Below, one piece after another: positions 1 to 8,062 of a DNA stretch of 64,000 nucleotides. This DNA is from Burkholderiaceae bacterium. GTDB lineage: Bacteria; Pseudomonadota; Gammaproteobacteria; Burkholderiales; Burkholderiaceae_C. The stretch covers positions 1,101,501-1,165,500 of the forward strand of contig JACKLJ010000001.1 in assembly GCA_024235955.1 (NCBI GenBank), read 5' to 3'. A program made the position numbers and the translations under genes. How positions within the stretch are numbered: position 1 is the stretch's first letter; the number at the start of each line of letters is the position of its first letter. The notes below the pieces were generated by a model that saw nothing but the letters and a program-made list of their open reading frames with translations, searched no databases and was not told where the DNA came from.

Positions 1-180
1 CACCTCCAGCGGGTCGTGGTCGCTCACGGTGCTGCCGCGCTCCAGGCTGCCGGCCGCACCAATGGCGCCGGCTGCCTGCAGCATGGCCTCGGCCAGCAGC
101 GTCTTGCCGGCCGCCGCCGGGCCGACGAGGGCGAGCGTGCGAAGTTGCGCGGCCGGAAAAAGGGAGGGAGAAGCAGGCAT
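1..180 (-). CDS. EF-G-like translational GTPase, 5' part only
   Basis: Leftward gene cut by the window edge; only the first 60 codons are present. The N-terminus reads MPASPSLF...LRTLALVGPAAAGKT, with a P-loop (GPAAAGKT) at about residues 19-26, followed by EAMLQAAGAIG and SLERGSTVSDHDPLE. That last stretch corresponds to the switch I-proximal segment seen in elongation factor G and in the shorter EF-G-like paralogues of Burkholderiales. The P-loop differs from the AHID-type P-loop of true FusA, so I favour the EF-G-like paralogue rather than the main translocase. Its cellular role is not established. It is transcribed away from the DUF924 gene, with a family A repeat in the intergenic region. 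Domain assignment is fairly secure; the rest of the protein cannot be seen. Confidence 0.75.
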   Translation of the reverse strand, partial: MPASPSLFPAAQLRTLALVGPAAAGKTLLAEAMLQAAGAIGAAGSLERGSTVSDHDPLEV

Positions 181-315
181 GGCGTGACTCCGATGTTGTT
201 GTTCAGGTAACAGCTTGCAGCGTAGGCCGGCCGCGCCCGCCGTGCAAGCCCCGCGGCCGGAATGCTTGATCCGCGTCACGGGCCGGGCGGCTGGCCGATG
301 GGCTGCACAGGCCCC

Positions 316-380
316 AATTGCTATTGAAAACGTAGCTGTCTGCGCCCGCTGTCACTTGGCTGCAGGCCAGTTTGGCTCAT
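316..380 (+). repeat. Family A dispersed repeat, copy 1
   Basis: Reads GCTATTGAAAACGTAGCTG, then TCTGCGCCCGCTG, GGCTGCAGGCC and AGTTTGGCTCATAA, matching the family consensus (GATAGCTGCCTGCGCCCG ... GGGCTGGAGGCC ... TTTGGCTTGAAAA). It lies between the divergent EF-G-like and DUF924 genes. Confidence 0.8.
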
Positions 381-457
381 AAGACCCGATGCGGTGCGTG
401 GAAGGGCCAAGGGCCTATAGTGACCGCTTCCCACCCCCCGATGCACCCGACGCCCGC

Positions 458-1093
458 ATGGACACCACCGCCCCTGACCTCGCCACGCCGCAGGAAGTGC
501 TGAGCTTCTGGTTCGGCGCCTGCCCGCCCACCGACGCCGCCGCGCTGGCCATGCAGCGCCAGTGGTTCACCAAGTCCGACGCCTTCGACGCCAGCATCCG
601 CCAGCGCTTCGGCCCCAGCATCGAGGCCGCGCTGGCCGGCCGGCTGGACGGCTGGGCGCAGGAGCCGCTCGGCTGGCTGGCGCTGCTGGTGCTGCTGGAC
701 CAGCTCACGCGCAACGTGTTCCGGGGCGACGCGCGCAGTTTCGCCGGCGACGCGCAGGCGCGCGAGATCGCCTGGCAGGGCCTGGCGCGTGGCTGGGAGC
801 GCGAGCTGCCCTGGCTGGCGCGCCCCTTCGCGCTGCTGCCGCTGGAACACACCGAGGATCTGGCGGTGCAGGACGAGTCCGTGGCGCGCTTCACCGCCCT
901 GCGCGCCGACGCCCAGGCCCAGGGCGCACCGGAAGAGGTGCTGCAGACGCTGTCCGGCAACCTCGACTACGCCGAGCGCCACCGCGACGTGATCCGCCGC
1001 TTCAGCCGCTTTCCGCACCGCAACGCCGTGCTGGGGCGAACCAGCACCGCGGCCGAGCAGCACTACCTGGCGCAGCCCGGATCGGGGTTCTGA
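458..1093 (+). CDS. DUF924 family protein
   Basis: A 211-residue protein of the DUF924 family (TPR-like helical fold by family knowledge, function unknown). Diagnostic segments are EVLSFWFG near the N-terminus, WFTKSDAFDASIRQRF, LDQLTRNVFRG in the middle, FALLPLEHTEDLAVQ, and RFSRFPHRNAVLGR near the C-terminus. Length agrees with the family (about 180-220 residues). The ATG at 458 is chosen because the family's conserved block starts about 13 residues later; an upstream in-frame ATG at 389 would add a low-complexity tail overlapping the leader. It stands alone, divergent from the EF-G-like gene. No biochemical function can be assigned. Confidence 0.88.
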   Translation: MDTTAPDLATPQEVLSFWFGACPPTDAAALAMQRQWFTKSDAFDASIRQRFGPSIEAALAGRLDGWAQEPLGWLALLVLLDQLTRNVFRGDARSFAGDAQAREIAWQGLARGWERELPWLARPFALLPLEHTEDLAVQDESVARFTALRADAQAQGAPEEVLQTLSGNLDYAERHRDVIRRFSRFPHRNAVLGRTSTAAEQHYLAQPGSGF

Positions 1094-1189
1094 CGCGGCG
1101 CATGGGCGCGGCCACGGCTTCGAGAACCTGGCCGCTGCGCGCCTGGCACCGGAGCCGGTCTCCGCGGGGGCTGCCGGAATTGGCGACAA

Positions 1190-1245
1190 ATCAGCAGTTG
1201 CCCCTCATCCAGCAAGCATAGGTTGCTATAAAAATGAGAATTTGG
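1190..1245 (-). repeat. Family A dispersed repeat, divergent copy 2
   Basis: On the minus strand this reads ATTTTTATAGCAACCTATG followed by CTTGCTGGATGAGGGGCAAC. It keeps the TATAGC...GCTTGC core but is clearly diverged from the other copies. It sits downstream of both convergent genes. Confidence 0.5.
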
Positions 1246-1261
1246 TGGTGCGCGGCACGCG

Positions 1262-4200
1262 TCAGCGCGCGGCTACGGGCCGATCCTGGGCCAGGGTCGG
1301 CAGCCACAGCTCCAGCGTGCCCGGGCTGCTCTTGAACTGGCTGGGCAGGCGGGCCACACGCACGCAATCGCCGGTGTTGGCGCACCACCGGTCCGCGATC
1401 GTTGGCTGCAGGGCCAGTGCGCAGGGCAGATCGCCCTTGTCGTGGGCGATCAGGGTGGGCTGCACGTAGGGCACCGGCCGGGCGCTGCCACGCAGTTGGG
1501 CGGAGCGGGTGACGTTTTCCAGCGGCGCCGCCCTCAGACCGCCGACCGTGGAGGCGTCCAGCGCCTGGCGCAGCCGCTCGGCGCTCACGCGCGCCTCGTC
1601 GTCGTAGATCTGGATGAACAGGGTGACGCCGGCACAGGTCTTGAGCGTCGCGGCGGGCGGCGACGCGGCCCCTGCCGCGGGCTGCTCCGGTGCGCTGTCT
1701 GGCGCGTGCGCTGGCGCAGCGCCTGGCCGGGCCGCGGCCACCGGCGGCGGCGCGGGCTGCAGCCGGGCAGCCTCGGGTTCCGACGGCAAGGCCGCCGTAG
1801 CCGGGGATGATGCCTGCGGTGGTGCGGCCGCCGGCGCCTCTCCAGTGGTCGCCGGCGTCGGCTGAGCTACCTCCGGCGTCGCTGCCGGCAGCGGCAGGCC
1901 GCGCAGCAGCGCCCACAGATCGCGCCAGTCGCGCACCATGGGCTGCTCCTGCAGCGGCGGGCTCCAGTAGTTCAGCGCGTCGGTGGCCCCGATGGTGTCC
2001 TGCAGTTGTGCGCACAGGTTGGCGCGCGCTGTCTCGGCATCGGCCGGGCAGGTGCCGCCGGTGCCCTCTTTCCCTTCGCACACCTGGGCCATGCGTTCCT
2101 CCACCCCGGCAAGGGTCAGGTCCGACACCGTGGTCATGGCGCGGCTGCCTTTCAGCTTGCGCAACTGTCTCAACTGCGAGATCCGCAGCGGGCTCAGGTG
2201 CGGGCAGGCGGTGTCGAGGGCGTCCACGGCCTGGGCGACCTCGGCGACCAGCTTGTCGGCCGCCTGCTGCCGCTCGGTCTGCTGGCGCGTGAACTGGTCG
2301 TTGATCTGCCACAGGCCCAGCAGCAGCGAGCCGAGCACGCCCATGCCGACGGAGGTGCCAATGACAGCGGCCTTGGTGGGGCGCCTCCAGGTCGGCGGGG
2401 CATCCGAAGGCGTGGTCACGGGCGCTTCCGGCTGGCGCAGGCGCGTGCCGACCGGCTGGGTCTGGATCAGGGGCTTGTCCCAGCCATACAGCTGGGCCAG
2501 CCAGCGATCGTAGAACGCCAGCCCGAAGTCCTGGCCCAGGCGCTGGTAGCTTTCCCACTGGGCTTCGTCGAAGAACTGGTCACCGGTGGATTCGTGCGGG
2601 AACGCGGGGCGCCGCGCCGCATAGGCCAGCAGATCCATGTCCAGCGCCGCGTGCAGGTGAGGCTTGATCACCAGCAGCGTGGCCTCGCGCTCGGCGCGCG
2701 CCGGGTCGCTGCGGCGGTAGCGCACGCGGGCCAGCAGCACGCCGCGGCATCCCACGTTGTCCGCCAGGTCCTCGGGCGAGAGCACCGCCAGGCCGGTGCC
2801 GCCCAGGCTCATCAGCTGCGCGGCGGCCTCGCGCGGGTAGAACTCGATCTCGGCGTCGAGGTCGATGCGCGCCTTGCGCACCAGGTTCTCGATGTCGGCC
2901 AGCTGGTAGCGCGGGTCGGCGCTGGCGTCGGCACAGACGATGAAGTCGCATTCGCGCTTGAGCAGGGCGTAGACGCCGGTGTTGTCGAAATGCCCGCCAT
3001 CCGACAGGTACCACCAGGGCTGGGCGCGGCCGTGAAAGGTGGCACTGGCCTCGCCCCACAGCATCAGCGGCTTGGGCAGGTGGTGCCACAGCCAGTGGCT
3101 CAGGCGGCCACCGCGCGCGGGCCGGTGCAGCGGGTTGGGCATCCAGTAACCCAGGCGGATGCCCAGCAGGAACATCACCAGCGCCCAGCCGCCCGAGGTG
3201 TAGCTGCCGGCACCGGGCGCCACCGCGGCCCCCGACACGGCCACCCAGTGCCCCAGGGTGCGCGCCTGGGGCTCGTCCGGATCGGCACCGCGGCAGTCGG
3301 TCCAGGGCACCACGTCGTGGGCGCCGAGCTCCAGCGCGCGCGCAGACACCGTCAGCACGGTGCCCTTGCGGTCGGCGTTGAACAGGCCGCTGGCATCGTC
3401 GCGGGTCTGGTTGAGGCAGGTGTTGACGAGCTGGATCGGGCCGCCGCGTTGTTCGGGCCGGTGCCTGGTCAGCGGCACGTCGTCGTCGGCCAGCACGTCG
3501 GTCACGCTGGTGCCGGGCCCGACGCGGGCGGTTTCCGGTGTCGACCAGAGGCCACGCCGCGGGTTGCCCGCGCTGAGGTAGGCGCCCACCAGCCGCGCCT
3601 GGTAGAAGCTGTAGAGCGACGAGGCGTTGACCGCCTCGGCGTAGCGCGAGGTCAGGCCCCACCAGGCCGCCGCGGCCAGGGCCAGCAACAGCCAGCGCAG
3701 GCCGCTGGGCAGCGGGCGCAGCAGCTCCAGTGCCGACGGATCGAACACCCACCACTGGACCACGACCAGCCAGGCCAGCACCAGCACCACCGTGGCCAGC
3801 CGGCCGCCCACGTCCAGCAGCATCGGCCCCAGCGCACGCGACGAGTCGGCCATCGCCTTGGCGGCCAGTTGCTGCAGCGGCGCGGCCAGGGCGCGCAGCA
3901 CCACCAGCGCCGCCGCACCCAGGCTCAGGCCGCCCCACAGCCAGCCGGCGCCGGGCGCCGCCTTCAGCTGGCGCAGCAAGGTCCAGCTGGCGATATCGAG
4001 CAGGCCCATGCCGCCCAGCGCCAGCGCCCCCAGCATCGCCAGCCGCAGCGCCACCGTCAGCTGCTGGCGCAGGCGTAGCACCGCCAGCGGACGGGGTTCC
4101 CGGCTGCGCGCCAGGCGCAGCATGGCCCAGCCTTGTCCCATGGCCGCGGACCAGCCCGCCAGCGCGAGCAGCGGCCAGCCCAGCTCCGCCTGGCGCAGGT

Positions 4201-4975
4201 GCTGACCCAGACCGCCCAGGCTGGCGGCGCGGCCGTCTGCGGAAGTGGCGGCCAGGCCGGTCACGCCGATGGCGGCCACCAGAAGCACGGTCAGCAGCAG
4301 CACGTCGCCCGCAAACCAGCGCCGCTGCATGCCGATGCCGGGTTGTGCCTCGGGCGCCCCCCAGTAGCCCATCAACAGACCGGGCACGCAGACCGCCACC
4401 GCCACCAGCGCCAGCGCCAACCAGGGCGACCACCAGTCCTGCCACGCCTGGGGATCCAGCGCCCCGGTGGCTGCCTGCAGCAGGTGAGGCAGCGTCACCA
4501 GCAGCGACAGCACCAGCAGTGCGAAGAAGGCCTCGATGTGCACCGCGGAGAACGAGCGCAGGAAGCTCACCGCCGCGATGCCGAGGTCGCGCGAGCCGGC
4601 CGGCGTCAGGTAACGGCCGTTGCGGCGCAGCCAGTCCAGCACGCCCGAATGGCCGGCACCGAGGATGCGCTGCGCCTCGTCCAGGCCGACCGCGCTGACC
4701 AGGCGCCCATACATGGCAGCGGTGAAGCCGCCGCCCGACACGCTGGACAGGTAGTCGACACGCCGCAGCAGGCCCTGGGCGGCCAGCCCGCGCAGCAGCC
4801 CCAGCGCGAAGGTGGCGCTGCGCACCCCGCCGCCCGACAGCGCCAATCCCACCAGCGGCGCCTGGCGGGCCTGGGCGTTGGTGAACCCTGCCCGGCGCCG
4901 GCGCCGCAGCAGTGCTGCGCGCTCGTCCCGCCGCAGCTGCGCGGCAGCGGTGCGTTTGGACTTGGCCGTGCCCAT
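1262..4975 (-). CDS. Large polytopic patatin-like phospholipase with C-terminal extension
   Basis: A 1237-residue protein. The N-terminal patatin core has the oxyanion-hole motif GGGVRS (residues 48-53), the nucleophile elbow SVSGGGF (Ser80) and, far downstream, the catalytic-Asp motif SDGGHFDNTG at about residue 657. Between them lies an insert with about eight hydrophobic segments (roughly residues 145-465), so the hydrolase is built around a membrane domain. Another transmembrane segment (TSVGMGVLGSLLLGLW) lies at about residue 870, followed by a helical region, an Ala/Pro-rich linker and a C-terminal domain with FIQIYDDEARVSAERLRQ that resembles SPOR/LytR-C-type modules. By family it should hydrolyse acyl esters at the inner membrane; substrate unknown. 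The start MGTAKSKR is the only sensible ATG. It lies 178 bp downstream of the exoribonuclease gene in the same direction. Confidence 0.85.
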   Translation of the reverse strand: MGTAKSKRTAAAQLRRDERAALLRRRRRAGFTNAQARQAPLVGLALSGGGVRSATFALGLLRGLAAQGLLRRVDYLSSVSGGGFTAAMYGRLVSAVGLDEAQRILGAGHSGVLDWLRRNGRYLTPAGSRDLGIAAVSFLRSFSAVHIEAFFALLVLSLLVTLPHLLQAATGALDPQAWQDWWSPWLALALVAVAVCVPGLLMGYWGAPEAQPGIGMQRRWFAGDVLLLTVLLVAAIGVTGLAATSADGRAASLGGLGQHLRQAELGWPLLALAGWSAAMGQGWAMLRLARSREPRPLAVLRLRQQLTVALRLAMLGALALGGMGLLDIASWTLLRQLKAAPGAGWLWGGLSLGAAALVVLRALAAPLQQLAAKAMADSSRALGPMLLDVGGRLATVVLVLAWLVVVQWWVFDPSALELLRPLPSGLRWLLLALAAAAWWGLTSRYAEAVNASSLYSFYQARLVGAYLSAGNPRRGLWSTPETARVGPGTSVTDVLADDDVPLTRHRPEQRGGPIQLVNTCLNQTRDDASGLFNADRKGTVLTVSARALELGAHDVVPWTDCRGADPDEPQARTLGHWVAVSGAAVAPGAGSYTSGGWALVMFLLGIRLGYWMPNPLHRPARGGRLSHWLWHHLPKPLMLWGEASATFHGRAQPWWYLSDGGHFDNTGVYALLKRECDFIVCADASADPRYQLADIENLVRKARIDLDAEIEFYPREAAAQLMSLGGTGLAVLSPEDLADNVGCRGVLLARVRYRRSDPARAEREATLLVIKPHLHAALDMDLLAYAARRPAFPHESTGDQFFDEAQWESYQRLGQDFGLAFYDRWLAQLYGWDKPLIQTQPVGTRLRQPEAPVTTPSDAPPTWRRPTKAAVIGTSVGMGVLGSLLLGLWQINDQFTRQQTERQQAADKLVAEVAQAVDALDTACPHLSPLRISQLRQLRKLKGSRAMTTVSDLTLAGVEERMAQVCEGKEGTGGTCPADAETARANLCAQLQDTIGATDALNYWSPPLQEQPMVRDWRDLWALLRGLPLPAATPEVAQPTPATTGEAPAAAPPQASSPATAALPSEPEAARLQPAPPPVAAARPGAAPAHAPDSAPEQPAAGAASPPAATLKTCAGVTLFIQIYDDEARVSAERLRQALDASTVGGLRAAPLENVTRSAQLRGSARPVPYVQPTLIAHDKGDLPCALALQPTIADRWCANTGDCVRVARLPSQFKSSPGTLELWLPTLAQDRPVAAR

Positions 4976-5014
4976 GGCCGCACCCTAATCAGCTTGGGCG
5001 CGCAGATCAAGCAC

Positions 5015-5066
5015 CCGACGGTGTACGGCGGCAGGGCGCGGTTGCCTGCTGGTGCCGCACCGTCGG
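5015..5066. repeat. Long inverted repeat (possible terminator)
   Basis: CCGACGGTG (5015-5023) pairs with CACCGTCGG (5058-5066), and an inner GCAGG/CCTGC stem extends the hairpin. It lies between the exoribonuclease and patatin genes, both leftward. No T-run follows, so a termination role is inferred only from position. Confidence 0.5.
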
Positions 5067-5153
5067 CGTCGAGTCTTTCAGATCAGAACAGGCCTGTATT
5101 CCGCATCGGTCAACCGTCGATCGCCATCAAAACAGATGCAGACGAGGCTGCCG

Positions 5154-6626
5154 TCAACCCACCTGCTCGAAGTCGATGAAGCCGCGCTCCACGTTGGTGG
5201 ATTGCAGCTTGGCGCGCACGCGCTGGCCCACCTGCAGCGGCTGCAGCGGCATGAGCAGGCCTTCGGCCGGCGGCGAGAAGATGCGCACCCAGGTCTTGCC
5301 CTTGGCGACGCCGGTGACCACGCCGTCGAACACCTCGCCGATGCGGCTTTCCAGCAGCAGCGCGGCTTCCGACTTGCGCAGCCGCCGCTCGACCTTGTTG
5401 GCCGCGTCTTCCTGGCGTGTGCATTGCTCGGCCAGGTGCTGCAGTTCGGCGGTGCTGTAGGGCGCATGCTCGCCCGCCAGGGTGGCCTTGAGCAGGCGCT
5501 GGGTGATCAGGTCCGGAAAGCGGCGGTTGGGCGCGGTGGAGTGCGAATAGTCCTTCACCGCCAGGCCGAAGTGGCCGAGCTTGCTGCCGCCCGGCACTTC
5601 CACCACGTATTCGCCGCGCCCCATGAGCTTGATGATGGTGAGCGAGAGGTCGGGAAAGCGCAGCGGGTCGCGCCGGTGTTCCCTGGCCAGGAACAGCTCC
5701 AGCGCCCTGGAATCGGGTTCGGGCGGCAGGTCGCCGCCGCGGTCGGCCGCCACTTCCACGATGCGCGCCCAGCGTTCCGGCGAGCGCACCACGCGCTGCA
5801 GCGAGGCGCGCCGCTGGCTGCGCAGGTAACGCGCCGTGACGCCGTTGGCGGCCACCATGAGTTCCTCGATTAGCTGGCGCGCGCGGTTCTGCTCCTGCTG
5901 GCGGATGTCGACCACGTCCTCGCCCTCGAACACCGCGCGGGGCTGGAAGGTCTGGAACTCCAGCGCGCCCTGTTCGCGCCGGTTGGCGCGCAGCTGCTGG
6001 GCCATCGAATCCTGCGTGCGCAGCTGCTCCTCCATGCCGGGCACGGCGGCCGCGGCCTCGGGCAGCGGGCCCTGGCCGTCGATCCAGGCCGAGACGGCGT
6101 CGTAGGCGAGCTGGGCCTTGTTGTGCACCTGCGCGCGATGGATGCGCGCGTGGCGCAGGCTGCCGTCGGGCGCGAAGTCCATCTCGGTGACCACCGCCAG
6201 CCGCTCCTCGCCAGGGGTCAGCGAGGTGAGGTTGGTGGAGAGCTTCTCCGGCAGCATCGGGAAGATGCGCGCCGAGGTGTAGACCGAGGTGGTGTTGTGC
6301 TCGGCATGCCGGTCGATCGGCGTGTTCTTTTTCACCAGCGCGTCGACGTCGGCAATTGCCACCAGGAGGCGCACGCCGCCGCCGGGCAGCACCTCGCTCA
6401 CGCTGAGCTGGTCGAGATCGCGCGAATCGTCGTTGTCGATCGAGCACCACAGCAGGTGGGTGAGGTCGGCGATGTCGGGGCCGGCTTCGTCGCCCGGCGC
6501 CTTGATGTCGTCCAGCTGGCGCAACGCGGAGGGCGGAAACTCCGGCTGCAGGCCGCGCTCCTGCATGGCGGCCACCGCGAGGTCGGCGAGTTCGGCTTTC
6601 TGATGCGGGTGCAGGGCTCGGTTCAT
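5154..6626 (-). CDS. RNase II/RNB-family exoribonuclease
   Basis: A 490-residue protein of the RNB family, which degrades RNA processively 3' to 5' using Mg2+. The metal-binding block is IDNDDSRDLDQL at about residue 62, with IADVDALVK following, and the conserved HSTAPNRRFPDLITQRLL segment comes later (about residue 360). A short S1-like C-terminal part starts near VFDGVVTGVAKGKTWVR. It is shorter than E. coli RNase II or RNase R because the N-terminal cold-shock domains are missing, which matches the compact VacB/RNB form common in Burkholderiales. MNRALHPHQKAELA is taken as the start; a further upstream ATG would add 31 unconserved residues. No neighbour suggests a dedicated substrate. Confidence 0.9.
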   Translation of the reverse strand: MNRALHPHQKAELADLAVAAMQERGLQPEFPPSALRQLDDIKAPGDEAGPDIADLTHLLWCSIDNDDSRDLDQLSVSEVLPGGGVRLLVAIADVDALVKKNTPIDRHAEHNTTSVYTSARIFPMLPEKLSTNLTSLTPGEERLAVVTEMDFAPDGSLRHARIHRAQVHNKAQLAYDAVSAWIDGQGPLPEAAAAVPGMEEQLRTQDSMAQQLRANRREQGALEFQTFQPRAVFEGEDVVDIRQQEQNRARQLIEELMVAANGVTARYLRSQRRASLQRVVRSPERWARIVEVAADRGGDLPPEPDSRALELFLAREHRRDPLRFPDLSLTIIKLMGRGEYVVEVPGGSKLGHFGLAVKDYSHSTAPNRRFPDLITQRLLKATLAGEHAPYSTAELQHLAEQCTRQEDAANKVERRLRKSEAALLLESRIGEVFDGVVTGVAKGKTWVRIFSPPAEGLLMPLQPLQVGQRVRAKLQSTNVERGFIDFEQVG

Positions 6627-6716
6627 GGCGGGCGCGGTTTCCTGGTGCAGGCAGACCGGCCCATCATAGCCACGCGGGTGTGCCAGCACGCCCGGGCCAC
6701 GCGCCCCCGGAAACGC

Positions 6717-6745
6717 CAACGGCCAGCGCGATGCACTGGCCGTTG
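6717..6745 (-). terminator. Hairpin downstream of the porin gene
   Basis: CAACGGCCAG (6717-6726) and CTGGCCGTTG (6736-6745) form a perfect 10-bp stem with a 9-nt loop, about 30 nt after the porin stop codon. There is no long U-run beyond it, so it may be a weak terminator or a 3'-end stabilising hairpin. Confidence 0.65.
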
Positions 6746-6775
6746 TGCAGCAGGGCGCCCGTGGGCGCCGGGCGA

Positions 6776-7813
6776 TCAGAAGCGGTGGCGCAGGCCGACG
6801 CCGTAGCTGGTGCCGCTGTCGAAGCCGGTGATGCGGTCGAACATCACGTTGGCGTAGGCGTCGGTGCGCTTGGACAGCGTGTAGTCGTAGCCCACGGCCA
6901 GCGTCTTGCGGGTCTTGTCCAGGCCGTCGTCCTTGGTCTGGGCGTAGGACGCCATCAGCTTTCCAGGGCCGATCGGCACGGTGGCGCCTACCTGCGCGGT
7001 CTTCATCTTCACCTCGCTCACGCTGTTCTTGGCCTGGCCGTAGGTCAGGAAGAATTTGGCGAACGTGAAGTCGTAGGAGCCGCCCAGCATCCAGTCGGTG
7101 CGGGTGGAGCCGTCGGCAAAGCCGTTGGCCACCGGGTTGCCGACCTTGGCGCGCTCGTAGAAGGCGGTCAGGCCGATCGGGCCGTTGAAGTACATCAGGT
7201 TGCCGCCGACGTTGTAGCGGTTGTCGGTGGTGGCGTCGCTGCGGAACTGGTACTGCAGCGTGGCCGTCAGGCCGCCGAAGCTGGGCGTCTTATAGGCGAT
7301 CTGGTTGGACCAGCCGGTGTCCGCCGGCGTGGTCTTGCCCCAGCCGGTGCCGTTGAATAGCGACACGTTGGCGTGCAGCACCAGCGGCGAGAAGGTGAAC
7401 GAGTCGCCGAACGGGTTGAACAGGATGGTGGGCAGGAAGTTGGGCGCCATCCAGCGGCCGATGACGATGGTGCCGAAGTTGCCGCCGAAGGTGATGTTGG
7501 CGTCGCGCGACCAGAAGGTGTCGCCGTTGAAGCGGCCGTAGTCGCCGTTGCCCATGCGCATGAAGGAGGTGAAGTTGAAGCCCACCTTGTTGCCGCCGCC
7601 GATGTCCTCGATGCCCTTGACGCCGAACCACGAGGTGGTCATGCCGCCGCTGCCCACGGTGTTCTTGCGCGTGGCATCGCCCGCCATGCGCATGGAACCG
7701 ACGTACATGTCGGCCAGTCCGGTGAGCGTGACGCTGGATTGCGCGTGCGCGGCGCCGGCGGCCAGGCAGAGCGTTGCTGCAGCCAGGGCGCAGCGGGAAG
7801 GTTTGATCAACAT
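6776..7813 (-). CDS. Gram-negative trimeric porin (OmpC/porin_4 type)
   Basis: A 345-residue outer-membrane porin. It has a clear signal peptide (MLIKPSRCALAAATLCLAAGAAHA, cleavage before QSSVTLTG), the start QSSVTLTGLADMYVG of the first beta strand, the internal pattern of alternating aromatic strands (for example YLNVG-type segments and FKYNYTLS-like repeats), and a C-terminal Phe (GVGLRHRF) needed for BAM-dependent insertion. Length fits 16-stranded betaproteobacterial porins. The ATG at 7813 follows a good Shine-Dalgarno (CCGGAGGACC). An upstream sigma-54-like promoter and a palindrome suggest regulated expression. Substrate is unknown; such porins are usually general anion- or organic acid-selective pores. 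Confidence 0.93.
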   Translation of the reverse strand: MLIKPSRCALAAATLCLAAGAAHAQSSVTLTGLADMYVGSMRMAGDATRKNTVGSGGMTTSWFGVKGIEDIGGGNKVGFNFTSFMRMGNGDYGRFNGDTFWSRDANITFGGNFGTIVIGRWMAPNFLPTILFNPFGDSFTFSPLVLHANVSLFNGTGWGKTTPADTGWSNQIAYKTPSFGGLTATLQYQFRSDATTDNRYNVGGNLMYFNGPIGLTAFYERAKVGNPVANGFADGSTRTDWMLGGSYDFTFAKFFLTYGQAKNSVSEVKMKTAQVGATVPIGPGKLMASYAQTKDDGLDKTRKTLAVGYDYTLSKRTDAYANVMFDRITGFDSGTSYGVGLRHRF

Positions 7814-7866
7814 GGGTCCTCCGGACGGTGACATTCTTGGTGCATGAAAAGTTGTCGACGACGCAG

Positions 7867-7889
7867 CCATGCACTCGTGTCGTGCATGG
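7867..7889. promoter_or_regulatory. Palindrome in the porin leader
   Basis: CCATGCAC (7867-7874) and GTGCATGG (7882-7889) are perfect inverted repeats around a 7-nt spacer. It falls between the proposed sigma-54 element and the porin start, so it would be either a leader hairpin or an operator. Confidence 0.5.
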
Positions 7890-7932
7890 GCATGACACGC
7901 GGGCGCGCGCTGGCGCTGTCACAAATCCTTAA

Positions 7933-7949
7933 AGCATGTTTGGTGCCAG
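7933..7949 (-). promoter_or_regulatory. Sigma-54-like -24/-12 promoter for the porin
   Basis: On the minus strand the sequence CTGGCACCAAACATGCTT has the GG and GC doublets at the exact spacing of the RpoN consensus (TGGCAC-N5-TTGC, one mismatch). Transcription would start near 7921, about 108 nt upstream of the porin ATG. Seen in sequence; use by RpoN is inferred. I did not find a convincing enhancer-binding site. Confidence 0.45.
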
Positions 7950-7984
7950 CAACAACTGGGCTGGGCGCGCCGCACACCTGGCAG

Positions 7985-8045
7985 CGTTTTCGCCGGTTGG
8001 TGCCCGGATGGCGGGCGCAGGCAGCTATGAAGTGTGTAGCAGCCA
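7985..8045 (-). repeat. Family A dispersed repeat, copy 3
   Basis: GGCGGGCGCAGGCAGCTATG with a following GTGTAGCAG is the reverse complement of the family A core. It is located between the porin promoter and the 3' end of the CoA-transferase gene. Confidence 0.75.
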
Positions 8046-8062
8046 CCGCGGTGCTGCGAGGC

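Noticed and set aside
2006..4078. Long plus-strand open frame (690 codons) opposite the patatin gene
   Set aside because: Antisense shadow with Gln/His/Arg-rich composition; the minus-strand patatin has clear catalytic motifs across the same region.
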